Positions 18,143-26,861 are shown, counted from the first letter of the stretch. The stretch is 64,000 nucleotides of DNA from Methanobacterium sp. UBA375 (GCA_002495625.1 DAGC01000013.1:1-64000), one strand, 5' to 3'. Notes: generated by a model not told the origin, from the sequence alone. Translations and numbers: made by a program.

Positions 18143-19011
18143 TTGAAATTTCTAGATTTGATATTTTTCCATTTGGTAGCCAAATCAATTAAACTTTCCC
18201 ACCTATTTTCCAAGTTTAATTTGATTCCAGCAGCTTCAGCAGGTGTTTTACCACCAAGAGAGCTGTGAGGTCTAAGGAAATTGTAATATACAAACCATCC
18301 GTCTAGCATTACTTCTGTTTTGTCCATCTGATCCATACCTCTACGTGCTCTTATCATATCTTTAAGAGTGCCATGAAGCCTTTCAATCATATTCTGATGT
18401 GGTCTTGCGTTTATACCCACATTTTGAATGAGTTTAGAATATCTACCACAGTCACCAAAGTAAAGATTGAACCCCTTACGGTATGCGAAACAACCATCAG
18501 CATAAACGATTCGTGGTTTCTTTATACAACGGTTGCGTGCATCTTTGAATAGGATTTTGCTATCTTTAATGGTACGGGATTTAGATAAGTGTTCTGCTAC
18601 CATAAAACGGGTTTTTTCATCAATGATTTCCCAAAACCATTTCTGTTTACCTTTAATTTTGATTACTGTTTCGTCTACGTGCCATTTTTCGCCTAGATCG
18701 GCTTTTAAGGTGTCGGTGTATTGTTTGGTTAGGGTGCTGTATTTGGTGATCCATTTGTAAATTGATACTGGTGATACTTTTATTTTGAACAGATATTGGA
18801 TTTGTCTTTCGATCTTTCTAACGCTCATACCCTCGAAGTATAAGTCCATTGCAAAGGCAATTATGTGTTTTTTATTGCGCATGTTTGTAAAATTATCATT
18901 GTCGATGAATGTTTTACAACAATCTTTGCATAGGTATCTCTGTTGACCGTTAACTTTGCCTTTTTTTATTGTTTTGGTTGACCCGCAGTTTTTACAGTTC
19001 ATGAGCTTCAT
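18139..19011 (-). CDS. IS6-type DDE transposase with N-terminal zinc ribbon
   Basis: 290 residues. The N-terminal zinc ribbon (CKNCGSTKTIKKGKVNGQQR, then CKDCCKTF) and HTH are followed by the catalytic domain with the DDE acidic residues in WHVDETVIK, YADGCF and MIERLHGTLK. The latter continues to YNFLRPHSSLGGKTPAEAAG. This is the IS240/IS6-like architecture found in Methanobacterium elements. The frame is intact, so it may be active. It sits at the end of the ABC-3C operon, overlapping the ATPase stop codon by four bases. Confidence 0.85.
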   Translation of the reverse strand: MKLMNCKNCGSTKTIKKGKVNGQQRYLCKDCCKTFIDNDNFTNMRNKKHIIAFAMDLYFEGMSVRKIERQIQYLFKIKVSPVSIYKWITKYSTLTKQYTDTLKADLGEKWHVDETVIKIKGKQKWFWEIIDEKTRFMVAEHLSKSRTIKDSKILFKDARNRCIKKPRIVYADGCFAYRKGFNLYFGDCGRYSKLIQNVGINARPHQNMIERLHGTLKDMIRARRGMDQMDKTEVMLDGWFVYYNFLRPHSSLGGKTPAEAAGIKLNLENRWESLIDLATKWKNIKSRNFN

Positions 19012-19075
19012 CCCCTAATTATACTATGTTATTTAGACTATTTAAAGCTTTAGGTCTAAAATTCAGGTTATTTTT
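18139..19075 (-). mobile_element. Insertion sequence carrying the IS6-type transposase (ends not resolved)
   Basis: The element surrounds the transposase gene. Candidate terminal inverted repeats are weak: TTGAAATTTCTAGA at about 18143 against CTGAATTTTAGA (reverse complement) at about 19070. No target duplication could be confirmed by eye. The boundaries are therefore estimates. Confidence 0.35.
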
Positions 19076-19128
19076 TAACATATTTTTAGGGTTAATTATA
19101 TAAGGTATAGAAACCGTAATTATAACAC

Positions 19129-19284
19129 ATGGCAATAAAAGTGAGATTATACTCTGACAAGGAGGGTAAACAATTCAAATTGGCAATTCCTAAAAAAATT
19201 GTTGAACTTCAAGGGTATAAGCATCGGGATGAATTTGAACTGGAAATCCAAGGAAAGGATATATTACTCAAAAAGGCGGAATAG
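19129..19284 (+). CDS. Small AbrB/SpoVT-like DNA-binding protein
   Basis: 51 residues: MAIKVRLYSDKEGKQFKLAI, then PKKIVELQGYKHRDEFELEI and a basic end. The IPKKIV and LEIQGKDILLKK pattern is that of swapped-hairpin AbrB-like proteins, often antitoxins or small regulators. It is likely a dimer binding DNA. It is followed after four bases by another small gene, suggesting a pair. Confidence 0.55.
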   Translation: MAIKVRLYSDKEGKQFKLAIPKKIVELQGYKHRDEFELEIQGKDILLKKAE

Positions 19285-19288
19285 AATT

Positions 19289-19450
19289 ATGGTTTCGGAA
19301 GATGTCGAAATAGTAGCGGACATGATAACAGCATTAGTCGATATTCTAGTTGAGAAAGGATTAATCACTCAAGAAGAATATGAAGACCGGGTTAAAATAT
19401 TACTTGAGGAATCAGCAAAACTAACACGTTTCGACGATCTAGAAGAATAA
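19289..19450 (+). CDS. Small acidic protein following the AbrB-like gene
   Basis: 53 residues starting MVSEDVEIVADMITALVDIL and containing VEKGLITQEEYEDRVKILLE. This 'K-G-hydrophobic-T-x-E-E-Y' helix pattern is common in small archaeal proteins. No function is known. I chose the internal ATG because the upstream part of the same frame overlaps the AbrB-like gene and has no similarity to anything. Confidence 0.5.
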   Translation: MVSEDVEIVADMITALVDILVEKGLITQEEYEDRVKILLEESAKLTRFDDLEE

Positions 19451-19452
19451 AA

Positions 19453-20100
19453 TTGAATGTTAACAAAATTACACTGATCAGTATGAATGATATTAAAATT
19501 ATAATCGGACAATTTGTTGATTATTTACTACCTGAATTAACCCCCTATGAGACTTCAGTCTATCTTTACCTATTGTGGAATTCATTTTTCAAAAATGGTA
19601 CTCAGGAGATACGAGTTGGTAAAAGAACTATTGCATCTGAATATGGTAGAGGTTCAAGAGGGGAAAAAACGAATTATGCTCATGTATCTAAAATTTTAAA
19701 AATGCTTGAAGAAAAAGAGTGTATTAAGATTGGAGATTCAAATTGGAATGGAACTTTGTATGTTGTTAATTTGCCCAAAGATATTCCATTAGTTGTTGAA
19801 AAACTAGCAGATTCTTCACTTCAAGACCACGTTGAAGAAGACTATTTTAATGATCCCGAAAGGAGACTTGAGATATTTGAAAGAGACGGATGGGTATGTC
19901 AATATTGTGGGGAAAAAGTCACTTCAGAAAATATCACTTTAGATCATTTTATACCTCAAACCAAAGAAGGTAAACATACTAAAGAAAATCTCAAAACATG
20001 TTGTTTTATTTGCAATAGTATAAAATCAGGCAAAACTTATGAAGAAGCCGCTCCATTATTGTTAAAAAATATCCAGGAACGCAGAGGACATCATATCTAA
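19453..20100 (+). CDS. HNH endonuclease with N-terminal winged-helix domain
   Basis: 215 residues. Residues about 20-115 look like a replication-protein-type winged helix (YETSVYLYLLWNSFFKNG, GKRTIASEYG, SKILKMLEEKECIKIG). The C-terminal HNH nuclease has CQYCGEKV, LDHFIPQ (catalytic His) and NLKTCCFICNSIKSGKTYEE. The start is uncertain: TTG at 19453 or ATG at 19483. It may belong to the island's mobile or defence genes or be a solitary nuclease. Confidence 0.7.
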   Translation: MNVNKITLISMNDIKIIIGQFVDYLLPELTPYETSVYLYLLWNSFFKNGTQEIRVGKRTIASEYGRGSRGEKTNYAHVSKILKMLEEKECIKIGDSNWNGTLYVVNLPKDIPLVVEKLADSSLQDHVEEDYFNDPERRLEIFERDGWVCQYCGEKVTSENITLDHFIPQTKEGKHTKENLKTCCFICNSIKSGKTYEEAAPLLLKNIQERRGHHI

Positions 20101-20282
20101 ATTTTTTTAATTTTTAAGAACATTAACTTAACAGAATCGATAGGACATGAATTATAAAAACTTAAAAGTAAAGATCAACCAACATTTAATTTTATATTGT
20201 GTAGTTAAAAAAATTCTTAAATTACATCATACATCACGGTGGTTCTATCAGATCTAACACTAACAAATATTCTGTACTGTAC

Positions 20283-21608
20283 GTGGGTATCGATGATACC
20301 GATTCCAATAGGGGAATGTGCACTACCTATGTAAGTGCTGTATTACTGGATGAACTGAAAAGTTACGGTTATCCTATCATTGGTTATCCCCGTTTGATCC
20401 GTTTAAACCCATTTGCACGGTATAAAACCCGGGGGAACGGAGCTGTTTCATTCAAAGTACTGGTTAAATCCGAAAAAGAATACGGGGAAGTTAAAAATAT
20501 TATCTTAGACCGGGTGGAAGAGTTATCACACCTCCAAGAAGAAAACACCAACCCGGGAGTTGTATTTTTTAAAGTAGAAGTTGATGAATCCAGTGTTGAA
20601 GTTGATAAATCGAACGATGAATTTGATGAATCAAGTACAGATGATTTAAAGCTAAAATTACCACCTGAACTCGAAGCCTACGCCGTTGAAACCATAGAAA
20701 ACATCGTCACCATAAAAGATGCCGAGGAACTGGCGGATAAAATAGGGGTGGAGATCTACAAATTCAAAAAGGGAAGGGGGATCATCGGTGCCCTGGCAGC
20801 CATAGGAGCTCCCCTGGATGACAGGACATTTGAATTTCTAGCTTACCGGATCCCTGATAAGTACGGTACGAAGAGGAGATTGAACTACCAGTCCATCCGG
20901 AAGATGGATGAGAAAACCTATCCCTCCACCTTCGACAACCTAGATAGAAACGAAGATTACATCGCCATCGAACCCCACACACCCTGCCCTATACTCTATG
21001 GTATAAGGGGAGAAACCCCTGACGCCGTAGTAGAAGCCCATAACCTGGTAGAGGCATGCGAACCCGTGGAGAGAACCGCTGTCTTCATGACCAACCAGCA
21101 CACAGACCAGCACCTGGTCCCCATTGATAGTATCTCCCAGATGGAGAAGTGTAAATGTTACATAGTGAGTGGGACAGTGGCAGATACGCCACATGTTATC
21201 GAGGGCGGTCATGTTATCCTGTCTTTAGAGGACGACTCTGGAAGCATCGAATGCGCGGCCTACGAGCCCACCAAAGGGTTCCGGGACGTCTTCAGACAGT
21301 TAAGAAAAGGGGATAAGATAAAAGTTTACGGTGGAATTGGAGAGAAAGGAACCCTTAATGTGGAAAAATTTGAGTTATTAGAGCTTGTAAAGGATTACGA
21401 AGAAGTTAACCCCCTGTGTGAATGTGGTAAAAGGATGAAATCCGCTGGGAAGGACCAGGGCTTTAAATGTGTAAAGTGCGGGTGGAAACTTAAGGACGGA
21501 AGCAAAGTCCTGGTTGAAATAGAAAGGGGTGTTGAAGAAGGTTTCTATGAAGTTCCCCCCATGGCACGGAGACACCTGAGCAAGCCGCTCATAAGGGTAT
21601 CAAACTAG
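20283..21608 (+). CDS. tiaS: tRNA(Ile2) 2-agmatinylcytidine synthetase
   Basis: TiaS joins agmatine to C34 of the tRNA-Ile CAU anticodon with ATP so that it reads AUA, an essential archaeal step. The 441-residue protein opens with GIDDTDSNRGMCTTY (ATP site) and RLIRLNPFARYKTRGNGAVS. A middle domain has EPHTPCPILYGIRGE. An OB-fold domain (VSGTVADTPHVIEGGHVILS) and a C-terminal zinc ribbon (CECGKRMKSAGKDQ, CVKCGW) follow. An acidic Ser/Asp-rich insertion at about 102-122 is unusual. The start is doubtful: GTG at 20283 lacks a nearby ribosome site, the frame stays open upstream without ATG, and GGTGGT lies 40 bases before it. Confidence 0.92.
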   Translation: MGIDDTDSNRGMCTTYVSAVLLDELKSYGYPIIGYPRLIRLNPFARYKTRGNGAVSFKVLVKSEKEYGEVKNIILDRVEELSHLQEENTNPGVVFFKVEVDESSVEVDKSNDEFDESSTDDLKLKLPPELEAYAVETIENIVTIKDAEELADKIGVEIYKFKKGRGIIGALAAIGAPLDDRTFEFLAYRIPDKYGTKRRLNYQSIRKMDEKTYPSTFDNLDRNEDYIAIEPHTPCPILYGIRGETPDAVVEAHNLVEACEPVERTAVFMTNQHTDQHLVPIDSISQMEKCKCYIVSGTVADTPHVIEGGHVILSLEDDSGSIECAAYEPTKGFRDVFRQLRKGDKIKVYGGIGEKGTLNVEKFELLELVKDYEEVNPLCECGKRMKSAGKDQGFKCVKCGWKLKDGSKVLVEIERGVEEGFYEVPPMARRHLSKPLIRVSN

Positions 21609-21626
21609 AGATAAGAGCCGATAAAC

Positions 21627-22970
21627 ATGATCACTTCAAAATTCATGGAATTCATAGTGTCCACGAGCTACGACCAGCTCCCAGATGGCGTGATCCAGAA
21701 GGCCAAGGAATGTTTCACCGATTTTATGGGTGTGGCTTTAAGGGGTTCTGGGACTGAAAGCGGTGAAGCAGTTAAAAACATCATCCGACCAAGTGATGAG
21801 TCAACGGTCATTGGCCAGGGACGATCCACCCCTATGGAAGCCGGACTGGCCAATGGAATATTTGCCCATTCAATGGACCTGGATGACGGCCATCGCCTGG
21901 CTATGCTCCATCCCGGGGCGTGTGTAATACCCGCATCCCTTTCCCTGTGTGAAGCTGAGAATCGGACTGGTAAGGAATTGATTGAATCCATCGTGGTGGG
22001 TTATCAGGTAGCCATAGCACTGGGTATGATGGTCAACCCGGGACACCGCAGCAGGGGCTTTCACAGCACAGGCACCTGCGGGACACTGGGGGCAGCGGCA
22101 GCCGCCTGCAAAGCCATGGACCTAAGTGAAACACAAATTACCAATGCACTGGGCCTGGCAGGTACCCAGGCAGCCGGTCTCTTAGAATCAGACCACTCCG
22201 GCTCCATGGGTAAGCATCTGCACGCCGGTAGGGCAGCCCAGTCGGGTATCTTATCTGCCCTGCTTGCCAAGAATGGTTTCACCGGAGCTGGAACAATTCT
22301 GGAAGGTGATGAGGGCTTCCTAAAAGCAATGGCTGATATTGAGCCCCATACAATGGTTGATGCTAATCTCAATGAAACATATATACCCATGAAAAATTAC
22401 CACATTTCAGATGTCTACTTCAAGATCTACCCAGTCTGCAGGCATCTGCACTCCAGCATCGATGCATTGCTTGAGATCGTGGAGGAAGAACAGCCTAAAC
22501 TGGAAGAAATTGAAAAGATAACCGTGAACACCTATAAAATAGCTGCTGAACACGATGATTACCATCCCATAAGTACTGAGGCCCTGAGGCAGAGTTTACC
22601 CGTTTCCATGGCGGTTGCTCTTCTAAACCAGGAGACTGGTGGCATGATTGAATTCAGTTATTCTCCCCGAAATCAGAAGGAAATAGACAGTATATCCGGG
22701 AAAATCCAGATAAAAATTGATGATACTCTGGATAAAGAATACCCGCAGAGTAGGCCATCTGAAGTTTTCATATCCACTCGAAAAGGTGTATTTAATAAAA
22801 GAGTCAATTTACCTTATGGCGAACCGGAAAATCCCCTTAAACAGGGTGTAGAGTGGAAGTTCAGGAATTTAAACCATGAGGTGGATGCCCGAGTCCTGGA
22901 TGTGATAGGAAACATGGATTCCTACCCTGACGTGAGGCAATTTATGGGTGATCTTAATTCATTTTTTTAG
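21627..22970 (+). CDS. MmgE/PrpD family protein (2-methylcitrate-dehydratase-like)
   Basis: 447 residues of the MmgE/PrpD family, which includes 2-methylcitrate dehydratase, aconitate decarboxylase and iminodisuccinate epimerase. Seen motifs: DFMGVALRGSGTESGEAV, FAHSMDLDDGHR, HPGACVIPASLSLCE, GFHSTGTCGTLGAAAAACKA, GLAGTQAAGL, GSMGKHLHAGRAAQSGI and VCRHLHSS. The family is cofactor-independent and acts on tri- or dicarboxylic acids. It begins 18 bases after tiaS. The next genes (U32-like, fumarase-like and citrate-synthase-like) suggest a shared pathway on citrate-like acids, but the exact substrate is not known. Confidence 0.85.
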   Translation: MITSKFMEFIVSTSYDQLPDGVIQKAKECFTDFMGVALRGSGTESGEAVKNIIRPSDESTVIGQGRSTPMEAGLANGIFAHSMDLDDGHRLAMLHPGACVIPASLSLCEAENRTGKELIESIVVGYQVAIALGMMVNPGHRSRGFHSTGTCGTLGAAAAACKAMDLSETQITNALGLAGTQAAGLLESDHSGSMGKHLHAGRAAQSGILSALLAKNGFTGAGTILEGDEGFLKAMADIEPHTMVDANLNETYIPMKNYHISDVYFKIYPVCRHLHSSIDALLEIVEEEQPKLEEIEKITVNTYKIAAEHDDYHPISTEALRQSLPVSMAVALLNQETGGMIEFSYSPRNQKEIDSISGKIQIKIDDTLDKEYPQSRPSEVFISTRKGVFNKRVNLPYGEPENPLKQGVEWKFRNLNHEVDARVLDVIGNMDSYPDVRQFMGDLNSFF

Positions 22971-23056
22971 TATACTAGTAAAATTTATCATAGAGAGTTT
23001 CATTCTTATATGTTGACAAGATTTATTAGGAGATTTAATTTTTGGGAGTGGAATAA

Positions 23057-23956
23057 TTGCGATCAACGGATTTTCTAAAGACACTGGGAATAGATAAAAG
23101 GGATGGGATCGAGGAATCTGAGCTCAGATTCCCAGACGGTGCCCAGTACCGCTTCGAAGTACCTGGTATCCAGAAACCCGAGGCTATGGCTTCTCTCCTG
23201 GATGCCTCTAATGATTATGACGTCACCGTGCACCGGGTAACCCAGACCAAGGGTATCATGCTTCTAACCGATTCTGAGATAGAAGAGATGGTAGAGATGG
23301 CCAGGACTGCTAAGATAGGGCTCTTTTTAAGCGTCGGCCCCCGGGCTACCTATGATACCAGCGCTTCTGCCCAGACCAGGGAAGGCGCACGGATAGGGTA
23401 CCGGTTAAGGGGATATGATAACCTGTTATATGCCGTAGAGGATGTGAAAAGAGCGGCTGAACTGGGTGTCCGGGGAATACTGCTCTACGATGAAGGGCTC
23501 CTCTGGGTTCTGGGTAAGATGAGGGAGGCGGGTGAACTACCTGAAAATATGCACTTCAAGGTCTCCGCCCATACCGGACATGGAAACCCCGCCTCTGCAA
23601 AGTTACTGGAAGAGTTAGGTGCCGATTCATTCAATCCAGTCCGTGACCTGCAGATTAACATGCTCTCCGCCCTCAGGAGGGCCATAAATATATCCATCGA
23701 TATCCACACTGAAAACCCGAAGTCCTCGGGAGGTTTCATAAGACACTACGAGGTCCCGGATATTATAAAGGTAGCTGCCCCTGTGTACCTTAAAACAGGA
23801 GGGTCAATAGCTAAACAGCACAGCCACGACACCACCAGTAAGGAAGCTTCAGAGCGTATAAGGCAGGTCTATCTGGTTAAAAATATGATAAAACGCTACT
23901 GCCCAGATGCAAAAACATCTAAGGTAGGAGTGGAGGATTTAGCTATTCCTGAATGA
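23057..23956 (+). CDS. U32-peptidase-related TIM-barrel protein
   Basis: 299 residues. The pattern GLFLSVGPRATYDTSASAQ, YAVEDVKRAAELGVRGILLYDEG, FKVSAHTGHGNPASAKLLEELGADSFNP and KVAAPVYLKTGG fits the U32-like barrel annotated next to PrpD-type genes in Methanobacteria. Peptidase activity is unlikely to be implied, and a lyase or aldolase role in the cluster is possible. Start TTG at 23057 after GGGAGTGG. The stop overlaps a downstream ATG by four bases. Confidence 0.6.
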   Translation: MRSTDFLKTLGIDKRDGIEESELRFPDGAQYRFEVPGIQKPEAMASLLDASNDYDVTVHRVTQTKGIMLLTDSEIEEMVEMARTAKIGLFLSVGPRATYDTSASAQTREGARIGYRLRGYDNLLYAVEDVKRAAELGVRGILLYDEGLLWVLGKMREAGELPENMHFKVSAHTGHGNPASAKLLEELGADSFNPVRDLQINMLSALRRAINISIDIHTENPKSSGGFIRHYEVPDIIKVAAPVYLKTGGSIAKQHSHDTTSKEASERIRQVYLVKNMIKRYCPDAKTSKVGVEDLAIPE

Positions 23957-24888
23957 AAGGATCCAGGTTATTCCTGAACAAATTTATTCTTAAAAATCAT
24001 GGAAAAGAAAATATGGACCCAATCAACCAAGCTAAAAGGGCTGTTATAAAAGCCAGCACAGAGTTCCGGGAGGACCAGTTCAACGCTTACCAGAGAGCCC
24101 TGGGAGTTGAAACCAATCCCCTGGCTTCCTGGGTCCTGGAGCTTCTAGTTGAAAATGCGGAGTTGGCCCGGAAAAATAAGGTTCCCCTCTGTGACGATAC
24201 CGGCATCCCCCATGTACTGGTGGAAGTGGGAGAAGATGCCTTTCTACCAGCGAATTTCATGGGAGATATGAGGGAAGGTATTAAAGCCGGTTTAAGGGAG
24301 CTCCCGGGAAGGCCCATGGCGGTGAAGGGTGATGATATCGAGAGGATTGAACAGAAGAAGGGACTCTACGATGACCCGGGAGAGGTCTTATCTGCTCCGT
24401 TTTTATTCGACAAACTGGATCCAGATGCTGGCAGCGAGAAAGTAAGGGTACACGTCCTCATGCTGGGCGGTGGCCCGGAGATAAGGGCCAGTACCTACCG
24501 GGTCTTCCACCAGCGGGATCACCAGGAAATATGGAAGCATGTAACGGGCTGGATGGCCCAGGAGATCCCCAGATTAGGATGCACCCCATGTATACCTGCC
24601 ATTGGTGTGGGCAGGACCCATTTTGAGGCGTCATCTTTGATGTTGAAGGCCATGGCCTATGGTAATCTGGATGTGCAGTCTGAGTTGGAAGAGGACATAA
24701 CCAAAACTTTAAATAGTTTGGATATAGGTGCTTTAAATATAGGCGGTTATGTAACGGCTCTTGGTTGTTTAATCAATATAGGGCCTCAAAGAGCTAGTGG
24801 AGTTCGTATTCTTAGTATGAGACCATGTTGTTGCGTTGAACCAAGAGTATCATCCTTTGATATCTCTAATAGCGAATTCATTAGCTAA
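23953..24888 (+). CDS. Class I fumarate hydratase-like protein (alpha-subunit type)
   Basis: 311 residues. Homologous to the N-terminal/alpha part of iron-sulfur fumarases and tartrate dehydratases. Seen are PLCDDTGIPHVLVE with the first cluster Cys, MLGGGPEIRASTYRVF in place of the usual GGGSENKS, and LGCTPCIPAIGVGRTHFEAS with further cysteines. No beta subunit follows directly. It probably binds a 4Fe-4S cluster and hydrates or dehydrates a dicarboxylic acid. The ATG at 23953 overlaps the previous stop, but MDPINQAKRA at 24013 fits the family start better. The C-terminal tail after CCCVEPR runs into a repeated AAGAGTATCA element and may be recently altered. Confidence 0.75.
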   Translation: MKGSRLFLNKFILKNHGKENMDPINQAKRAVIKASTEFREDQFNAYQRALGVETNPLASWVLELLVENAELARKNKVPLCDDTGIPHVLVEVGEDAFLPANFMGDMREGIKAGLRELPGRPMAVKGDDIERIEQKKGLYDDPGEVLSAPFLFDKLDPDAGSEKVRVHVLMLGGGPEIRASTYRVFHQRDHQEIWKHVTGWMAQEIPRLGCTPCIPAIGVGRTHFEASSLMLKAMAYGNLDVQSELEEDITKTLNSLDIGALNIGGYVTALGCLINIGPQRASGVRILSMRPCCCVEPRVSSFDISNSEFIS

Positions 24889-24955
24889 GAGTATCAATCC
24901 TTAGACTATCAAAATGATGAATGCAAAATAACGAATATATTAACTAAGAGTATCA
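24843..24955. repeat. Three copies of AAGAGTATCA around the fumarase-like stop codon
   Basis: Copies at 24843-24852, 24887-24896 and 24946-24955. The last two sit in a longer similar block (GCGAATTCATTAGCTAAGAG against ACGAATATATTAACTAAGAG). The fumarase-like gene stops inside the second copy. Origin unknown; possibly local duplication. Confidence 0.5.
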
Positions 24956-25007
24956 CCTGAATATCGCTAACTATGAAAGCTTAAATTATATTCTGGAGTG
25001 AAATTTT

Positions 25008-25868
25008 ATGGCAATTGGAAGAAAAAGCATAGAAGAATTGCTTAAATACATGAACCCTAAATGGAAGACTTCCATTACCAAGGTGGAGCCCAACCGGATC
25101 ATCACCAGGGGCTACCTGCAGCAGGACCTCATTGGTAACTTATCCTTTCCGGAAATGGTATACCTTTTGATGGAGGGTAACAAGCCCAATGAAAACGAGT
25201 CTAAGATGTTTGAAGCGGTACTGGTCTCTTTCTGCGATCACGGGACAACTCCCCCCAGTACCCAGGTAGCTAGGCTCATGGCTTCCACGGGATCTCCCCT
25301 GAACACCTGTGTATCCGGGGGTTTGATGGCCTTTGGAAAGCACCATGCCGGGGCTTTAGAGCAGTCCATGAAGCTTTTACAGGAAACTGTGCAAAAAGGT
25401 GTGGGAAATGAGGCTGGTGAGGGTGAAGTGGCCACCGGTGCCATCGAGTCCCGTAAGGATATCAAGATCAACGCCATCGAACTGGTGGAAGAATACCTGG
25501 AAAAGGGCGAGAAGATACCTGGTTTCGGACACCGCTACCATGATGAAGACCCCCGGCCGCCTCGGCTCTTGGAGCTGGCCAGGGAGTATGGGGTGTACGG
25601 CGTTCACACCCAGCTGGCTATTGCCATGCAGGATATTCTCTTTGAAAGGAAGAACATTCTCCTGAATGTGGACGGAGCTAACGCCGGAATATTATCAGAT
25701 ATGGGCTTTAACTGGCAGGTTGGCACTGGAATTTTCATGATAGGAAGGCTTCCTGCTTTAATTTCACACGTGAATGAGGAGCAGAACCAGGAATCTCCCT
25801 TCAGGAAGTTCATCGAATCTGATGAGATCTGCTACGATGGTGTGGAGGAGAGGAAGCCGTCCATCTAG
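25008..25868 (+). CDS. Citrate synthase / citryl-CoA lyase family protein
   Basis: 286 residues, shorter than typical citrate synthase (about 370-430). The small domain is kept: a His at GLMAFGKHHAGA (position of His274), PGFGHRYHDEDPRPPRL (position of His320 with the CoA-binding DPR) and NVDGANAGILSDMGF (position of Asp375). These short forms include citryl-CoA lyases and uncharacterised synthases. Reaction: condensation or cleavage of a citryl-CoA-like intermediate with acetyl-CoA. Last gene of the PrpD/U32/fumarase-like cluster, just before the ATP synthase operon. A T-rich stretch after the stop (25875-25920) may end transcription. Confidence 0.8.
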   Translation: MAIGRKSIEELLKYMNPKWKTSITKVEPNRIITRGYLQQDLIGNLSFPEMVYLLMEGNKPNENESKMFEAVLVSFCDHGTTPPSTQVARLMASTGSPLNTCVSGGLMAFGKHHAGALEQSMKLLQETVQKGVGNEAGEGEVATGAIESRKDIKINAIELVEEYLEKGEKIPGFGHRYHDEDPRPPRLLELAREYGVYGVHTQLAIAMQDILFERKNILLNVDGANAGILSDMGFNWQVGTGIFMIGRLPALISHVNEEQNQESPFRKFIESDEICYDGVEERKPSI

Positions 25869-26480
25869 AAATATATTTATTTTTTTTAATTTTCCTCTAT
25901 TTTTAAGTATTTCCATCTTTTTTTAAGTATTTCTTCTATTTTAAAAGATTTTTAAAGGTTTTTAAAGGATCTTTTACTAACTACTATTTTACAACAATTA
26001 ATCATGATCTATCATTACAAAATAGGTATATATTATACTTTTTCGAACTCTGATTATAGATAAGGAGGATTAAACGGACTCTCAATCGTAAAGTTTAGGG
26101 ATGGAGACTGATGTTGTACTTTGCACACTACTGATTCTAAAGGAAGCGTAAAAGGAACCCCAATGATACAACCACAAAATATCAGTATCTGCCCCTAATA
26201 CCATACCACAACTGTAATCTGTTCCCCTCTAAATTCGTGATGAGTATTACGAATTTTATGATATAGATGTTGGTTTTGGTAATTCCATCATCCCTAATTA
26301 TATTGGCGGCTTTACCCTTTAAGAAAACAGATGAGTAGATGGTTTAATATGTACCACGCTTTTAATCAGGTGTAAGTTCAGATGGAAGTATTCCCGCTTG
26401 CGTGTTTCGAGCAGGATTTAAATGAAATAAAACGCTTTAAAAGCCATATTAAACACGAAGGGTAAAGATTGCGGAGAATC
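25869..26480. other. Long gene-free stretch with an 8-bp perfect inverted repeat
   Basis: No coding frame is convincing here. T-rich runs after 25868 and AAAAGAT...ATCTTTT arms (about 25946-25980) look like a terminator of the preceding gene. AAATTCGT (26231-26238) and ACGAATTT (26249-26256) form a perfect stem around a 10-base loop. The stretch 26050-26470 is less AT-rich than other gaps, so an RNA or a lost gene is possible. Confidence 0.35.
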
Positions 26481-26487
26481 AAATAGT

Positions 26488-26502
26488 AAAAGATATATAT
26501 AC
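26488..26502 (+). promoter_or_regulatory. TATA-box promoter of the ATP synthase operon
   Basis: AAAAGATATATATAC is a near-ideal archaeal BRE plus TATA element. It is about 36-50 bases before the ATG at 26538, so transcription would begin near 26520 with a very short leader carrying GGTGAT. Confidence 0.6.
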
Positions 26503-26537
26503 CTCGAGAGAAATTTTGGATTATCATGGTGATTTAT

Positions 26538-26852
26538 ATGACAACGATATCGGAAGCTATTACTACCATTAAAAAGGCTGAAAATGATGCCGATAAATTA
26601 ATAGAGGATTCAGAGATAAAATCATCAGAGATGATTGATGACGCTGAAGCCAAATCCAAAGAAATAGTAGAAAACGCCAAAAAAGAGGCTCAGGAAGAAG
26701 CTGAAAAGTTGCTTTATGAAGCAGAAACCAATGCAAAAAAGGAAGCTTTTCAAATAACCAATAAAACTGCCGGCGAGGTAGAGGTAAATAAGAAAAAAGC
26801 TGCCGATAATGTTGATGAAGCCGCAGAAATCATAGTTAAAAGCATTTTATAA
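26538..26852 (+). CDS. atpH: A-type ATP synthase subunit H (peripheral stalk)
   Basis: 104 residues, starting MTTISEAITTIKKAENDADK, almost wholly charged coiled coil (EAKSKEIVENAKKEAQEEAE). Subunit H pairs with subunit E to form the peripheral stalks that hold A1 against the rotor. GGTGAT four bases before the ATG at 26538 decides the start; an ATG at 26526 is less likely. First gene of the HIKECFABD operon, adjoining atpI. Confidence 0.9.
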   Translation: MTTISEAITTIKKAENDADKLIEDSEIKSSEMIDDAEAKSKEIVENAKKEAQEEAEKLLYEAETNAKKEAFQITNKTAGEVEVNKKKAADNVDEAAEIIVKSIL

Positions 26853-26861
26853 GTGAGAACC

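Noticed and set aside
23953..24888. Complete fumarase
   Set aside because: Only the alpha-type part is present and the GGGSENKS loop is altered, so the activity is not certain.
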